64,000 nt of DNA, from positions 40,069,554-40,133,553 of the forward strand of contig OX485803.1 in the NCBI GenBank assembly GCA_950295325.1, read 5' to 3'. Under the pieces are notes generated by a model. The model saw only the letters and a program-made list of their open reading frames with translations. It had not been told where the DNA came from and did not search any database. A program made the translations under genes and the position numbers. Source of the DNA: Polytrichum commune (taxonomy: Eukaryota; Streptophyta; Polytrichopsida; Polytrichales; Polytrichaceae). This document shows positions 1-11,630 of this stretch, piece after piece; position 1 is the stretch's first letter, and each line of letters opens with the position of its first letter.

Positions 1-178
1 CTAGATAAAATGGAGATGACTAGAAATTTCAAAAATATATAGAAAAAATATTATCAATGGATATGTATATATAGAAAAAATATCATAATTTTAAAAATTA
101 TCTATGGCATATAATATAGGGGTAGCAAACTTTGTTCACACGTGGTTTTCAACTTGACAATGGAGTGACCTCCCTGTG
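1..178 (+). mobile_element. MITE family B, right part only (cut by window edge)
   Basis: AT-rich body ending in CACGTGG-TTTTCAACTTGACAATGGAGTGACCTCCCTGTG. It matches the right half of the complete element at 11958-12367, including the internal phrase GGGGTAGCAAACTTTGT. The left end lies outside the window, so its target-site duplication cannot be checked. Confidence 0.7.
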
Positions 179-271
179 GATGGAGCTTTGTGAGCGGATT
201 CAAAGAGGCCATCATCACTCCAAAGCCATAGCTGCCGAAGTCACCCCCACTATTGTTGGTGTGGTTGAGAC

Positions 272-475
272 CTATGTCCGGGAAGAACTGGCAATTAGTT
301 GCAGATGAATTGGTTGACTTCGAGAAATAAGCGGTTGAAGTTCGAGACTTTAGGAAATTTACCGATCATTTTACATGAATCTATACAAGAATATACCTCT
401 TCAAATGAATAAAGCAGAACCGGAAGATGTCAACATGGATTGGTTGGATTTAGAATCACTAGCATCTTGACTAAG
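272..475 (+). mobile_element. MITE family C (hAT-like), 3'-truncated copy
   Basis: This resembles the complete 226-bp elements at 15901-16126 and 33744-33969 along most of its length, from the terminal CTATGTCCGGGAAGA to a decayed CACTAGCATCTTGACTA. The distal inverted terminus (TCTCCCCGA...) is missing. It stops a few bases before the inverted-repeat element at 480. Confidence 0.6.
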
Positions 476-479
476 GGCC

Positions 480-1320
480 GCTTTACACCTAGAGGCTGGG
501 CCAATTCGTTGTGTAAGAGGCTTGAAATCCTCACTTGTGATTGGCCAAAGGGCTGAAATCAGTCCCAACCCCTTTACACCTAGAGGCCGGGCTAATTTGG
601 TGATATGAATTTTTTCAATCAAAAAATGCATGGCATGACCGGGGGGGGGGGGGCAGTGTGTTAAAAAGTTAAGGATATAGGTGCGAACAACCACTATTTT
701 ATAGGGGGGTATTACTTTCAATTCTCTTCTTTTTTTCACATGCTATCATTATGTAAATTTCTACTTTGGGTTAATAGAAAAATGGCTTGCATTACTTATG
801 ATTCCAAATTACCTATTATTCCATACCCTATAGTACTTTAAAGATGTCCAGTGCCATTTTTGATACCCTATATTACTCTTAAGCCCGATTATAATTTTTT
901 GCTCCCATGTTTTTAAAATACCCTATCATTTGTTCGCACGTGTATTGCTACTCCAACCAATGACTACCCCCCCCGAGGGCATGACACGGCCCGAGCTCGT
1001 TGAATTGAGTGCACCCAAAATGGAGGGCCAATTCTTGGCCTTGGGACCAATACCAAATTTCAATTAAAAAAAATCTTTAAAAAAAATGGATTTTTCAGCG
1101 AACTATATCCATTGGATTATGTGAAAATATGAACGGCTCTATGCTAGATTTATTGAATCAGCCTAGCTTCTCGGCCCTAAGACCTTTATATATGGAGAAA
1201 TTGACCCCCCATTACAATCTTATTATAATGTGTAGTTGAGGCCGGCCTCCAACCCAAAATTGGTTGAAATTTCATGCAATCAGCCTCAAGGGGAATTGGC
1301 CTGGCCTCTAGGTGTAAAGC
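480..1320. mobile_element. Inverted-repeat element with nested MITE
   Basis: The left end GCTTTACACCTAGAGGC (480-496) is the reverse complement of the right end GCCTCTAGGTGTAAAGC (1304-1320), and similarity continues inward (GGGCCAATTC / GGAATTGGCC). A further direct copy of the terminus lies near 571-590. No coding sequence is visible. A separate 338-bp MITE sits inside. I found no convincing target-site duplication, so the superfamily is open. Confidence 0.55.
640..977 (+). mobile_element. MITE family A (hAT-like), complete, copy 1
   Basis: A 338-bp element bounded by a G run at the left (640-653) and CCCCCCCCGAG at the right (967-977). It is flanked by the exact 8-bp duplication GGCATGAC (632-639 and 978-985). 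It is non-coding and nearly identical along its length to the copy at 13900-14241. The 8-bp duplication suggests hAT transposition. It lies inside the element at 480-1320. Confidence 0.85.
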
Positions 1321-2201
1321 ATGTCACTCGCTTGGGTGATACATAGAGAGACTTGGAGCCCAAAAAAAAACATTGTATGTGATAATCAAGCATCGGAGAA
1401 GATGCAATTATGAAAACCACCGATTTCAGTCTCTAATATGTTTTCTTCAAGCTGGGTCAAGCAATTGCCGTTGTGGTTGGAAGCCCATACTAAGGTATTG
1501 AGGCCTTGAAGTAACACCATCCTTTTGCTGACACTTTTTTTTCCAAAACTTAAGCCGTCAACAAGTGAGTGCATGGGAGTCATCAAGTAAGTCATTGTGG
1601 AAAGTGATTTGATCATATGCGGGATTAAGTATAACATAGTCCCACTTTGACCATTCATAATTATAACGGTGTTAGAAGGATGTAAGAACACTTTTAGTAG
1701 AGCACTTAATTACTTTGGCCAATCACAATGGTTACTCAACGAGATGCTCAACGAGGTGGTGTAAGAAGTGATCCACAAAAGATAGACAACACCTTCATTG
1801 AATAGAAGGTCCCCACTCATAATAGGGTTGATTTTGTGGTGATACTCATTTAGCAATCCAACAATACATCAATAGACGGGTAGAGAGTAAAAGGCTCCTT
1901 CCTTAACTTGGGTTTTCAAATTCATGTAGGTTGCATGTAAATTCATCATTTTTTGAAATCATTTTTGTAGACTCTGTATAGTTTTTTTAATCTATGAAAA
2001 TTTAAATTTGGAAAAAGGTTCTTAAAGTGTTGCTTTAAAGCCTTAGTACCTTATGTGGCATCTGAAGTTCTGAGGAAACACTATGGACCATGAAGCCAAT
2101 GCCAAAAAATCTGGAGGGAGATTATGCCACGTGAGGTGCCATGTAGTAACTTAAACGGAAGTTTGGGCTAGGTCTTTTAATTATGGACTGTGGAAGTACC
2201 A
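1321..2201. other. Intergenic, no gene seen
   Basis: AT-rich sequence with frequent stops in all frames and no recognisable repeat family or RNA gene. Confidence 0.6.
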
Positions 2202-2579
2202 CACTAAATATGTTGTTTAGTGTTATATGGCATTTAATGTCAGTATATTAGTAACTTTTTGGATGACACTACTTATGAATAAGTGAACAAATATTGTCAT
2301 GGATGGTGGATGAGTTCATCCATTGGCCAAAGCCCTGCCCTTCTCTTGTCAGCAGCTTGTGATGAAATATTGTCATGGACGATTGAAATTTGGATGAAAA
2401 ATCACTCGGTAAGTAACTATAGTTGCAACACTTTAAATAAAAAAATCCCCCCAAAATTTTACAAGGAATGACAAATAATGCTGGGTTAACATCTACTGTT
2501 GGTGACACTATACCGCGGGTTTACAATTAGTGTTGAGCAAGACAATTAGAATTGGTGACACTAATTACGATATTTAGTG
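2202..2579 (+). mobile_element. Divergent TA-type MITE (family D relative)
   Basis: The left end CACTAAATATGTTGTTTAGTG and right end CGATATTTAGTG are inverted copies. They resemble the termini of the complete family D elements at 9789-10082 and 54883-55171. The inside contains a further degenerate TTAGTGTTG terminus near 2527. Flanking duplications are not clean, so the exact borders are approximate. Confidence 0.5.
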
Positions 2580-3944
2580 TACCTACTCCTCACTCCCATG
2601 GCATTCATTATAACTTCAGCTCACACACTCTAACCTCCCTCATATATATCACGCCTGTGACAGCCAAAGTGCATGTGATACTAAGGAGGTTTGTGGTGTG
2701 AACATGGATGCGTGATAATAGCGAATCACTAATGTAGAATGTGACATTTATGGAATACCACAAAGTCAACATTGCAATAGTGACAATGATGACAACATGA
2801 ATGTGCAGAGACGTGTGGTTTGATTTCTTTGATGCATTGGATTAATTTCAATGGTCAAAACCCGTGATATATGAGAGGAACATGTGACAACACGCAAGGA
2901 GGGAGGATTAAACGGAGCACATCCGGCCCCTAGGATTCCGGGATGTAAGCAAGGGATTGACATTATGGAGGTTTAGAATGTTCCACATGCATCATAGGGG
3001 GCAGGCTGTTTCTGTGTTTATCATCAGTTGCGGATGACCAGGCAGCTGGCTCCGGCCACTTGGAGAGGAATATATATATACACATATATATTTATATAGA
3101 GTATATATATCTATATCTATATATATACAGTATGTAAGTTCCGGAATCCGTATTCGAAATGAAGACTTAAGGTCAAGTCCCAAGTCATCCACCTGGCGAG
3201 ACATGAAGCAAGTGACGTCATTAAAAAGTGACATCATCCGTCCCTAAAGCAATACACCTCCATGCTATGTTCGGGGAAAACCGACGGGTAGTTCATTATC
3301 AGCCGATGGATTTCCCCTCATGGCCAGTTCAAATTTCCAACCATCGGATGGCAATCCGACTGTAATTTCAATCCTCCGGCAATTAGCCGATGGACCAGAA
3401 AATGTCCCGGAAATGTAGCCGATTCTTCTTGTGAGTTACTGGATTTCAACCGGAAGCATCCAGAGCGCTATTTGTCTGGGGCATCTGATGATGCACTTGA
3501 GGAAGTACCCTAAACCTTAAACTTTTTGATTTATGCAACCTCTCCATGATTAAATCCAATTGCTTCTATGAAGAATTGGGGGACCTTTGGCCTTCAAGCG
3601 GTGAAGGCATTGCTAGGTTCAATTCCTGCCAAGGATATTAACTCTTCAAATTGAAAGTTTTGAACATGCCTTTCTTTTCACTGATTCAAGATTTTGTACT
3701 AAGAAATGATTTCTAATAACTTTTCATACATTTTTAAAACAATTAGTGCCGATTTGGATTCCATTTAATCGGATATTGGCCAATGAAAATATGAAAATAT
3801 AGGCAATTGGCCAATTGATTTTACAAAAGACCGGCTGTTGCCGATGTAAATTGGAAAAAATCCGACCCTTCGTAGCAACTACCAGCAATTAGCCACTAAG
3901 GCTTCAAAAACTTCCCGAACTCTGCCTCCATGTGGGCGAGTCCA
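2580..3944. other. Intergenic, repeats only
   Basis: Non-coding. A segment at about 2800-2985 resembles 24930-25065 (both carry variants of CAAAACCCGTGATAT...GTGACAA). An AT dinucleotide-rich stretch lies at 3070-3128. From 3260 to 3890 the motif CCGATGG / GCCGAT recurs in both orientations, but I cannot define an element. Confidence 0.45.
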
Positions 3945-4315
3945 GAACATATTCGATCACGTTGGAATTGGCATTCAATGAGGGAGGACAAAATTTCGAT
4001 CAAGCCGGACTCTAATAGTGTCATGACGCATGTCCTGGTTTTGAGTGTTAAAGTGAGGAGAAAGGAGCGGTTAAAGCAATCGGTTATGACAGACTCTATA
4101 TATTGGTAATGTGTTCGGACCAACGTTTGGTTTCAAAAATTCATAATAATTTCAGGTTTGGGAATAAAACTACTGAAAATTTTGTAGTCCTCCTGATTTC
4201 TATCTTTGTACACGGGATAAAAATTGCACCATCTTATACTTCTCCAAATCTAGCGGGATATCTCTTGAGTGATTGTTATGGGCAACTCTACTCTATATCA
4301 CTTGTGAACTGCCCG
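3945..4315 (+). repeat. Dispersed repeat family E, copy 1
   Basis: Shares the order TGTCATGAC..., TGGTTTTGAGTG, GTTATGA-AGACT, TTGGTAATGTGTT, TTCAAAAATTCATA, TAGTCCTCCTGATTTCTATC and ATCTCTTGAGTGAT with 4530-4805. The same order appears in inverse orientation at about 10165-10740. It has no coding capacity, and its class is unknown. Confidence 0.6.
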
Positions 4316-4529
4316 TGACCAACACTAAGTACAGTAGAGGTGCCCATTCCCGATCAAGATCCCATCGAGAATCTATGGGGTGCCATAATTTCGATCACAC
4401 TAGGACTAATTTTGGTATCTTCTTTTTGTGGGTGGTTAATATAAGTTTCCATATTTCATGGTTTCTAAGGGTTAGTTTCCATGTAGGCCGCTTTGCTTAC
4501 TAGATATTAGTGGAAATGTAGATATTTAG

Positions 4530-4805
4530 GAATCCATAGTGCTATGACACTTGCCCTTGGTTTTGAGTGCTAAAGTGAGGAGGAATTCATATGAAAAGAA
4601 GCGGTTATGAGAGACTATAGACATTGGTAATGTGTTTGGGCCAACTTTTGGCTTCAAAAATTCATAGTAATCTCAATTCAAGGAATTAAAATATTGACAA
4701 AAATTGCAGTCCTCCTAGTTTCTATCTTCCTACACATGGATTAGTTGCAGTACCTTATAATTCTCTAGATTTTGGTGCAAAATCTCTTGAGTGATCTCTT
4801 CTCAT
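4530..4805 (+). repeat. Dispersed repeat family E, copy 2
   Basis: A second direct copy of the block at 3945-4315, about 550 bp downstream of it. Matching blocks include GGTTTTGAGTGCTAAAGTGA, GGTAATGTGTTTGGGCCAAC and AGTCCTCCTAGTTTCTATC. The copies differ by many substitutions, so the duplication is old. Confidence 0.6.
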
Positions 4806-5383
4806 GAAAAATAATTCGTTGCTATTACTCCTTCTAATCATATGCAAACTCTCTTAGTTTATCCATTATAGATGCCTTAACCTTACAATGTTGTAATTAC
4901 TATCACTTACTAAGTGATTTTCCATCCAAATTTCAATCTACCATGACAATATTTCACTACATATATGTTAAAATGTGGAATAGACCAAACATTGTAAGTA
5001 TCTCATTACAGAATTGTAACTTGGGATGATAGTAATTGTCATTAGAAAGTTATCACAATGACATAAAATACCATATGACAATAGATACAATGTTTAGTGT
5101 AGGAAGGGTTTGTGCTCACTTGACATTACCACCGGTGTTTTTAGTGTAATTGTAAGCTAGGATTTTAGTTAGGTTTCCCACCATCACTCCTAAATAGTGG
5201 TGAGCCTACCTGGAAGCCTAGCTGAAATTATGTAAACCACACCCTTATCACTGAAGTTCCAACTCTCAACTCTCCAAGTTTTTTATAGGTTTGCAAGCTC
5301 CAAAAGTAGCATTTGTCATTGATTGTGAGAGATACAACATCACACTTAGTTAAAGTAGGAGTTGTATGTCCATTAGATAACAA
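4806..5383. other. Intergenic, MITE-like debris
   Basis: Part of this stretch (about 4895-4960) resembles the inverse of 2370-2420 (ATTTCAATC...TCACTTAC words), and a TTTAGTGTAGG terminus-like word occurs near 5095. No gene is seen. Confidence 0.4.
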
Positions 5384-5930
5384 CGACTTGATAACATTGC
5401 GTGTAGTTTACGGAAGATGTAATTACACCTATTGATTACTTAGTTTTGCAAGCTCTTGAGCGCAGAGGGAGACAAAGAGATTGTCGTCTCTTAGATTCTA
5501 CTACTTGCATTTGTCCTCATCGCCGCATTTGTGCAGGTGAAGATCATCTCGGAAGTTAGATAAGAACGACTTGATAATATTGCGCGTAGCTTACGGGAGA
5601 TGGAATTACACCTATTGATTACTTAGTTTTGCAAGCTCTTGAGCGCAGAGGGAGACGAAGAGATTGTCGTCTCTTAGATTCTACTTCTTGCATTTGTCCT
5701 CATCGCCGCATGTGTGCAGGTGAAGATCATCTCAGAAGTTGGATAAGAACGATTTGATAATATTGCGCGTAGCTTACGGGAGATGTAATAACACCTATTG
5801 ATTACTTAGTTTTGCAAGCTCTTGAGCGCAGAGGGAGACAAAGAGATTGTTGTCTCTTAGATTCTACTACTTGCATCTATCCTCAACACCTCATGTGTGT
5901 AGGTGAAGATCATCTCGGAGGGTTTGAATC
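5384..5930 (+). repeat. 183-bp tandem repeat, three copies
   Basis: Units start at 5384, 5567 and 5750 (period 183) with the phrase CGACTTGATAA-ATTGCG. Each unit contains GAGCGCAGAGGGAGAC, an imperfect hairpin AGACGA...TCGTCT, and ends in GTGAAGATCATCTCGG. The copies are highly similar, so the amplification is relatively recent. No reading frame is conserved between units. Confidence 0.85.
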
Positions 5931-8900
5931 TAAACTTGAGATTTCAAATTTGTAACCACATTAGAAACCCAATTCAAATTTTGCAATGTAGTTTACAAAT
6001 ATGTATGATAGAGTAGATGACTATGAACATTCTTTAACTCATGCAATATTGGACAACGGGCTTTGATCCCAGTCACAACGATGGTTGCTCCAACCACTCA
6101 TACCCTTGGTACAATTGATTGAGAAGGGGTATAGCACACCTCAAGCACACAAACTCATGTTTATTACAAGAATGAGATCCATTATCTTGGTGAATTTCAG
6201 AAGAGTATTCTTAAACAATGGATAGGAAACAAACAACCATTGAAGTCAAACGAATTTGTTTTATATATGTGGGGATTTTCGATAAGATTTTACTTATGCA
6301 GTCATCTTTTCCAACATATTCCACATCGTGTTCCTAGTCTCCATGATAGCAAGAAACAACATGTTTTAAATATATATTAAACATATATTATATTATATGT
6401 ATTATATATTATATAATTCTCTCTTTGCATGTACCATTCACGTATCCAACTCCTCATATTGCTCTTCTTATAAGATGTGCACACACACCCACCAACCTTA
6501 CATCAATTTATCAACATAGTAACCACAGATCAAGTAGGGCTTGCTCTTGGTCATAATTCACAACCATAATTCCACATTTGAGTGCACATACTAGTATCTT
6601 TGGTGCAATGAAATCTACTTCCTTTGTAGCAGAGGATATGTAACAAGCACAAGCAGATCATAAGCTATATACTTTTGTTAATGACGTATGGTCGGGACTT
6701 AATTAAAGATATGCTATTTATCTAAATTTCTTGAATAATTAGCACCCCATTAATAGATAACATGGTACTTTGAGGAAATTTTGAAGATTCTATAAGTAAA
6801 TACATATAATCTAAGCCATGAATTTATTTTAAACACTCTATTTTGTTTGCAAACTAAATCATTTATCAAAATAATGGAATTTTGGCATAAATTGACGTTT
6901 AGCCATAAGAAAACGACAACAATACATGAATAGTTTGTGCAAAAGAAAATTGAATTGTACATGGTTGCATCAGTATCTTGAAACTTTCAATATCCACCCC
7001 AAGCTTGCCAACATCTAAATTTTGATGACTTTTAGTCAATTGAAGCAAATTCTCATCCAATCCAAAGATATTCAATGATCCTCATAAAATTTCTTTGTTC
7101 CTTCACATATAACAAACCTTACTTTATAAATTTCAATATCGACTTCGATGTGGCAATAAGGAAATGACTTGGATTTCTTCCAGCCCCTCTTTCCTAGTCT
7201 TTCAAGAGAGTAAGTGCTTCTATTAACAAGCATGCATTCTTGCCAACATAGGTAGTGGGCTTCTCTAATACTAACATCAAGTGAGAAACCTTTGTGACTT
7301 TCAGGTCCCACATAACTTAATTCAACATGTTCTAGGCAATTGTGTTCACTATTGAGCCAACTCCATAATAGATGGTCATTGACTCCTCAACCACACCATT
7401 TTCCACACTCTAATCGTCCTCACTACTACCCATTGATAATTATGTTCATATGCCTCTATACCCACGATGGGCAAGACACGAAGATCATAACATGTAGATC
7501 TAATTTGCCTTGGAGGTGTAATGGTGGCCGCTATTTGAGTTGCCTAAACTCCGGCATACACGAGGAGATCAAACTTCAGAGGGGGAGATATTGCTTCCAC
7601 ATTTTCCTGCACATAACATATTAGAAGGTTAGTGAGAACAAATGAAAGACTAAACTATTCAAACCAAAATCAAAAGTCTAAAATCATTAATTTAAACTAA
7701 ACTTACACACTCAATCTGGATTTCCTTGCAAGCTTCCGAATAGGCTCCTCATTATCTTTCGTGGAGATGTTCAAGGACTACGAGATGCCAAACAAAGGAG
7801 ATGGCATTGGATCACACAAAGGGGCTAGAATGGCATTGCAAATGATATTGTCACTCTCAAATGCAACAAGGTGTTGACCACTATGTCGACAAGCATGAAT
7901 AGAGGCACCTAAAACATAGACATATATGGACTTGATGAGCAACTAGTCATTGATGCTAAATTAAAAATCAAAGCAAAACAACTCAACATCATCAAACTAC
8001 TCTTACAATTTCTTGGTATTATATTGATCATGGCAATACAATGCAAATTAATAATGACTTTTATTAGTGAAAGCAATAATTGTGTAAATCTTCCATACCC
8101 ATGTCCATGTTCCAACATTTTATTGTAGAAATGTCATGGTTATGGGATATTAGTGATTGTATTACCATTGACATTTTTTTCCTACCAACTCATAAATTGT
8201 TGCTCATTGTTCACATGATAGCAATCCCCATCACCAAGGATGGAGAGTTGTTTGCTTCCTATCACTTAGTCTATAGCCCTTCTATGCCGCCTTGGCAAAG
8301 TCTATACATACAACGCCAAAAACTATTGCGCCAAGGTTGCACCTTTGCTTCTTGCTTATTGCCCCTTGATCCTCACTCAATCACCATTGTCGATGGGAAT
8401 CTGAAATTAGATTTTAGGTTACTAATGATCTACGGATCCAAGAGATATTATGGCCAAAGAATTCAACTACAACCCCCCCCCCCACCGAAATGCATAGCTC
8501 CATAGTCATTGATAAGATTGTGATGAGGCCCTATAATAAAATTTGTTGAGCACATAGCCTTGATACACCGCAACCCTCTCACAATTTTGTAATTGAGCTT
8601 TGTAAAAAGAGGAACCTCTTTGTCGAGAAGAAGTCTATGGGCGATGAAAGCAACTTCTGGCTTCTGGTGAGGCCACGTTGCCTGTGCTTTCTCGACCGTC
8701 GGATTTGACCGATGTAACCCTCCTCCCCTGATCTCCTGCGTTCCTGCCAGACAGAGAGACAGAGAAGACAGACAGACACTCACTCTCTTCACCTTCCCGA
8801 TTACGATTTCTTTGCCGATTCTCTTCGCCAGAGGTCATCCGATTACGCATTCTCTGTTCGGATTGGATCGGTGTCAGTAGGGTTTCAAAGTTGGGGTCTA

Positions 8901-9788
8901 GATTTGTGTTCACCTTACCTCAAAGATTCACATTGTATGTGAAATTTGTGTTCCAAACACAATGTTGCCAAAATTGTCATGAACAATGCCACTTTTGAGA
9001 CAAACAAGGTCGAGATGTTGGTGACGGTGTAGGGAAAACTACATGCACGACTCGTAACAATCCCTCGTGATCACAAAACTTCCAAGCATGGTCGGCCAAT
9101 TGTGCTCCAAACTATTGTCGAGAATGTTGTTTGGCCACTTGTACCTTTATGAGCAATAATAAAACCTCAAATCATTCGTCATGCTAAGGGGTGGAGTGCA
9201 ACTCCAACCATCATATATTTGGCAATAGACTTGACTGTCTTTACCTACCTTGATAATCCAACATCTTCAAGTATTCATTCAAGTGTCTTCGAGGTGAGTG
9301 CCTTTGAGGTTTGCATCAAGAATGCCTCATTATCTCCCCAAAAATTTGATGGGCTAAGGATGAATTAGAGGTTTTTCTGGTTGAAGTGAGGGTCTTGTGC
9401 ACCAAATTGGGGTCGGGGTTGAAGAATATAGCATGATTACTCATGTTCACTTCGACCTCAACTCCTTGCTCTAACGTTTGACCTAACTTGGACAATCTCT
9501 CCACAAGTTGGTCAAATTTCAAATGGCACCCAATATACTAATTTCTCTAAACATTAGGATGACATTACGTTTGCTAAACCCTTCAAAAAAAAAGGATGTG
9601 CAATCTTGCATGTTTCGGCTAATTAGACATTTAGGGGTTAACTTCAAAAGGTGTGACCTACCTTTGAGCCAATTAGTACCCTATTTCACATTAGTCATTA
9701 CACCTACTCTACTTTAACAATTGGTTTAATACATATTTGTTCAATAAGAACAAGTATAATAATTGAACAAACATGTACAAAGAAGCTA
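5931..9788. other. Intergenic, no supported gene
   Basis: Mostly AT-rich non-coding DNA with short chance reading frames. The one contrast is 8640-8900, which is much richer in G+C and contains CAGAGAGACAGAGAAGACAG. It looks like a piece of a plant 5' UTR or exon, perhaps captured by a transposon, but I cannot assign it. A run of C lies near 8471-8481. Confidence 0.45.
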
Positions 9789-10082
9789 CACTAAATGTGA
9801 TATTTAGTGTTTGACTATAATTAATGTTGCTACCACCCTAACCTGCTCAACATTGATTTTCAATTCCTTGATAAATAGTGTTAGAAGATATGCTGAAATT
9901 CTCTTTTTATCATTGTTATACCCTTACTAACACTAAATTCAAACATGTAACTTCCACATATTACCATAGTTGATATTTGGTGTTTGAGTTTACATTCAAT
10001 GTTACCTACTTTTATAGGGTTGTTGACATTTAGTATATGCGTTCATATTTAATGTATCAAACACTAAATATCATAGTTAGTG
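9789..10082 (+). mobile_element. TA-flanked MITE family D, copy 1
   Basis: A 294-bp element flanked by TA on both sides (9787-9788, 10083-10084). The terminal inverted repeats are about 26 bp: CACTAAATGTGATATTTAG at the left pairs with the right end ...CTAAATATCATAGTTAGTG. It is non-coding. A second copy at 54883-55171 is similar through most of its length. The TA duplication points to a Tc1/mariner-type enzyme, although the termini do not resemble Stowaway. Confidence 0.75.
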
Positions 10083-10164
10083 TAGTGTAAGCTTATAGGA
10101 TGCAAGGTTAATGGTCAAAGGTGAAGCCTCCAAGCCTTTGGTTCCTTGGCCGACAAGGGCATTG

Positions 10165-10740
10165 ACATTAGTGTAGAGAACTAGAGTAGAGGCGCCCACA
10201 ACCGATCACTTAAGAGATATTGCACCGAGTCAAGAGAAGTATAAGGTAGTGCAAATTTTTCCCGTGTAGGAAGATAGAAATCAAGAAGACTACAATTTTT
10301 TTGATAATTTTATTCCTTAAATTGAAACCTAGAGTGTAGGCTTTATATAAATGGGTGGTCATAATTAGTTAGATAAAACATTTCTATAATTTTTTTTGTA
10401 AACAATGGAATAGAATAATTGGGCTGAAGTGTAATAATCATTCATTTATAGCGAATTGAATGTCCTTCTTTTCTTTTCTTTTCTTTTCTTTTCACGAAGG
10501 TAGATAAGTACTCATCGTTTTTACTCTAACATTAAAACTAATCTCAATCCATTTCATTTATTTATGTTTTGGTAGAATTTTTTTATCAACATTAGTTTTG
10601 AAGCCAAAAGTTAGCCTGAACATAGTACCAATGCCTAAAGACTGTCATAACCGCTCATTTTAGCCGCTCATTCCTCCTCATATTAGCACTCAAAACCAAG
10701 ACATGTGTCATGACACTATTGGTTCTGGCCTAATCGACAT
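10165..10740 (-). repeat. Dispersed repeat family E, copy 3, split by AT-rich insert
   Basis: The reverse complement of the blocks at 3945 and 4530: GATCACTTAAGAGATAT, GAAGATAGAAATCAAGAAGAC, TTTGAAGCCAAAAG, ACTGTCATAACCGCT, ACTCAAAACCAAGACATGTG. About 260 bp of unrelated sequence (10330-10590) interrupts it, including a TTTTC microsatellite at about 10470-10492. Confidence 0.55.
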
Positions 10741-10976
10741 TCAGTCCCAACACTACAACAAAATCGACAAAAAACGACTTTGTTTATGATTGTTATTTGA
10801 GTCGTTGAGGACTACAACGACTATTAATTTTTGTGTTATTACGGACGACTTGTAACGGACAGACAGTTGTTGGGGACATGACGTGGGAACCTGAACTCTA
10901 TAGTCATATAGGGTAGTAGTAAACATGTTCAGTAGATGTGGCAAACCGTCATGACGCAGATTTCACGTGGCATTAC

Positions 10977-11148
10977 GTGGCATCCACGCCACGACCTCAC
11001 ATCCAGGTCATCATGTGACGTGGCATCCACGCCACGACCTCACATCCAGGTCATCATGTGACGTGGCATCCACGTCACGACCTCACATCTGGGTCATCAT
11101 TTGACATGGCATCCATGCCACGACCTCACATCCAGGTCATCATCTGAG
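10977..11148 (+). repeat. 43-bp tandem repeat inside the CACTA element, four copies
   Basis: Units start at 10977, 11020, 11063 and 11106. The unit begins GTGGCATCCACGCCACGACC and contains TCACATCCAGGTCATCATGT. The first two units are almost identical and the fourth is most diverged. The GTGGCATCCACGCCAC part is itself palindromic. The position near the left end fits an amplified subterminal region. Confidence 0.85.
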
Positions 11149-11630
11149 TTGGCTCTCGCGCCATGTCAACAAACACGTGGCTTCCGAGTCAATTGGCCAT
11201 GTCATTGTGACAAGTGGACAACTAATATAATGCCACGTGTCCATAAATAAAGTTCTTGTGTAGTTATTTGCCGGTTGTTAAACATGACATGGCGCATACG
11301 TGAAGCACGTTGGGTTTCGCCATGTGGCCATGTGTATCCGAAACGACTATTATGTTACTATTGAAGGACTACATGCTAGTGACATGTGCACGGGTTTAGG
11401 CCATCTATGAGCACATTGAGCCTTTGTTTACTCTTTCATTAGTGGGACATTTCAGTGCGTGTGCCGAGGTGTCAGGGGTACACGTGTCTTTTGTAATGAC
11501 TCAGACCTCCACGCGGATGCATAAATGACTAGAATTCACCATCAGGTACAAAGTTATTTGCTTTCTGTGCGGCCATGATTGTGCCACGACCGATTTGTGT
11601 CATGCCATTTTGACTACGAGGCGACTTTGA

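Noticed and set aside
8463-8913. Minus-strand frames of 66-109 codons in the GC-rich island
   Set aside because: Q/R/S-rich low-complexity translation in overlapping frames without any family signal.
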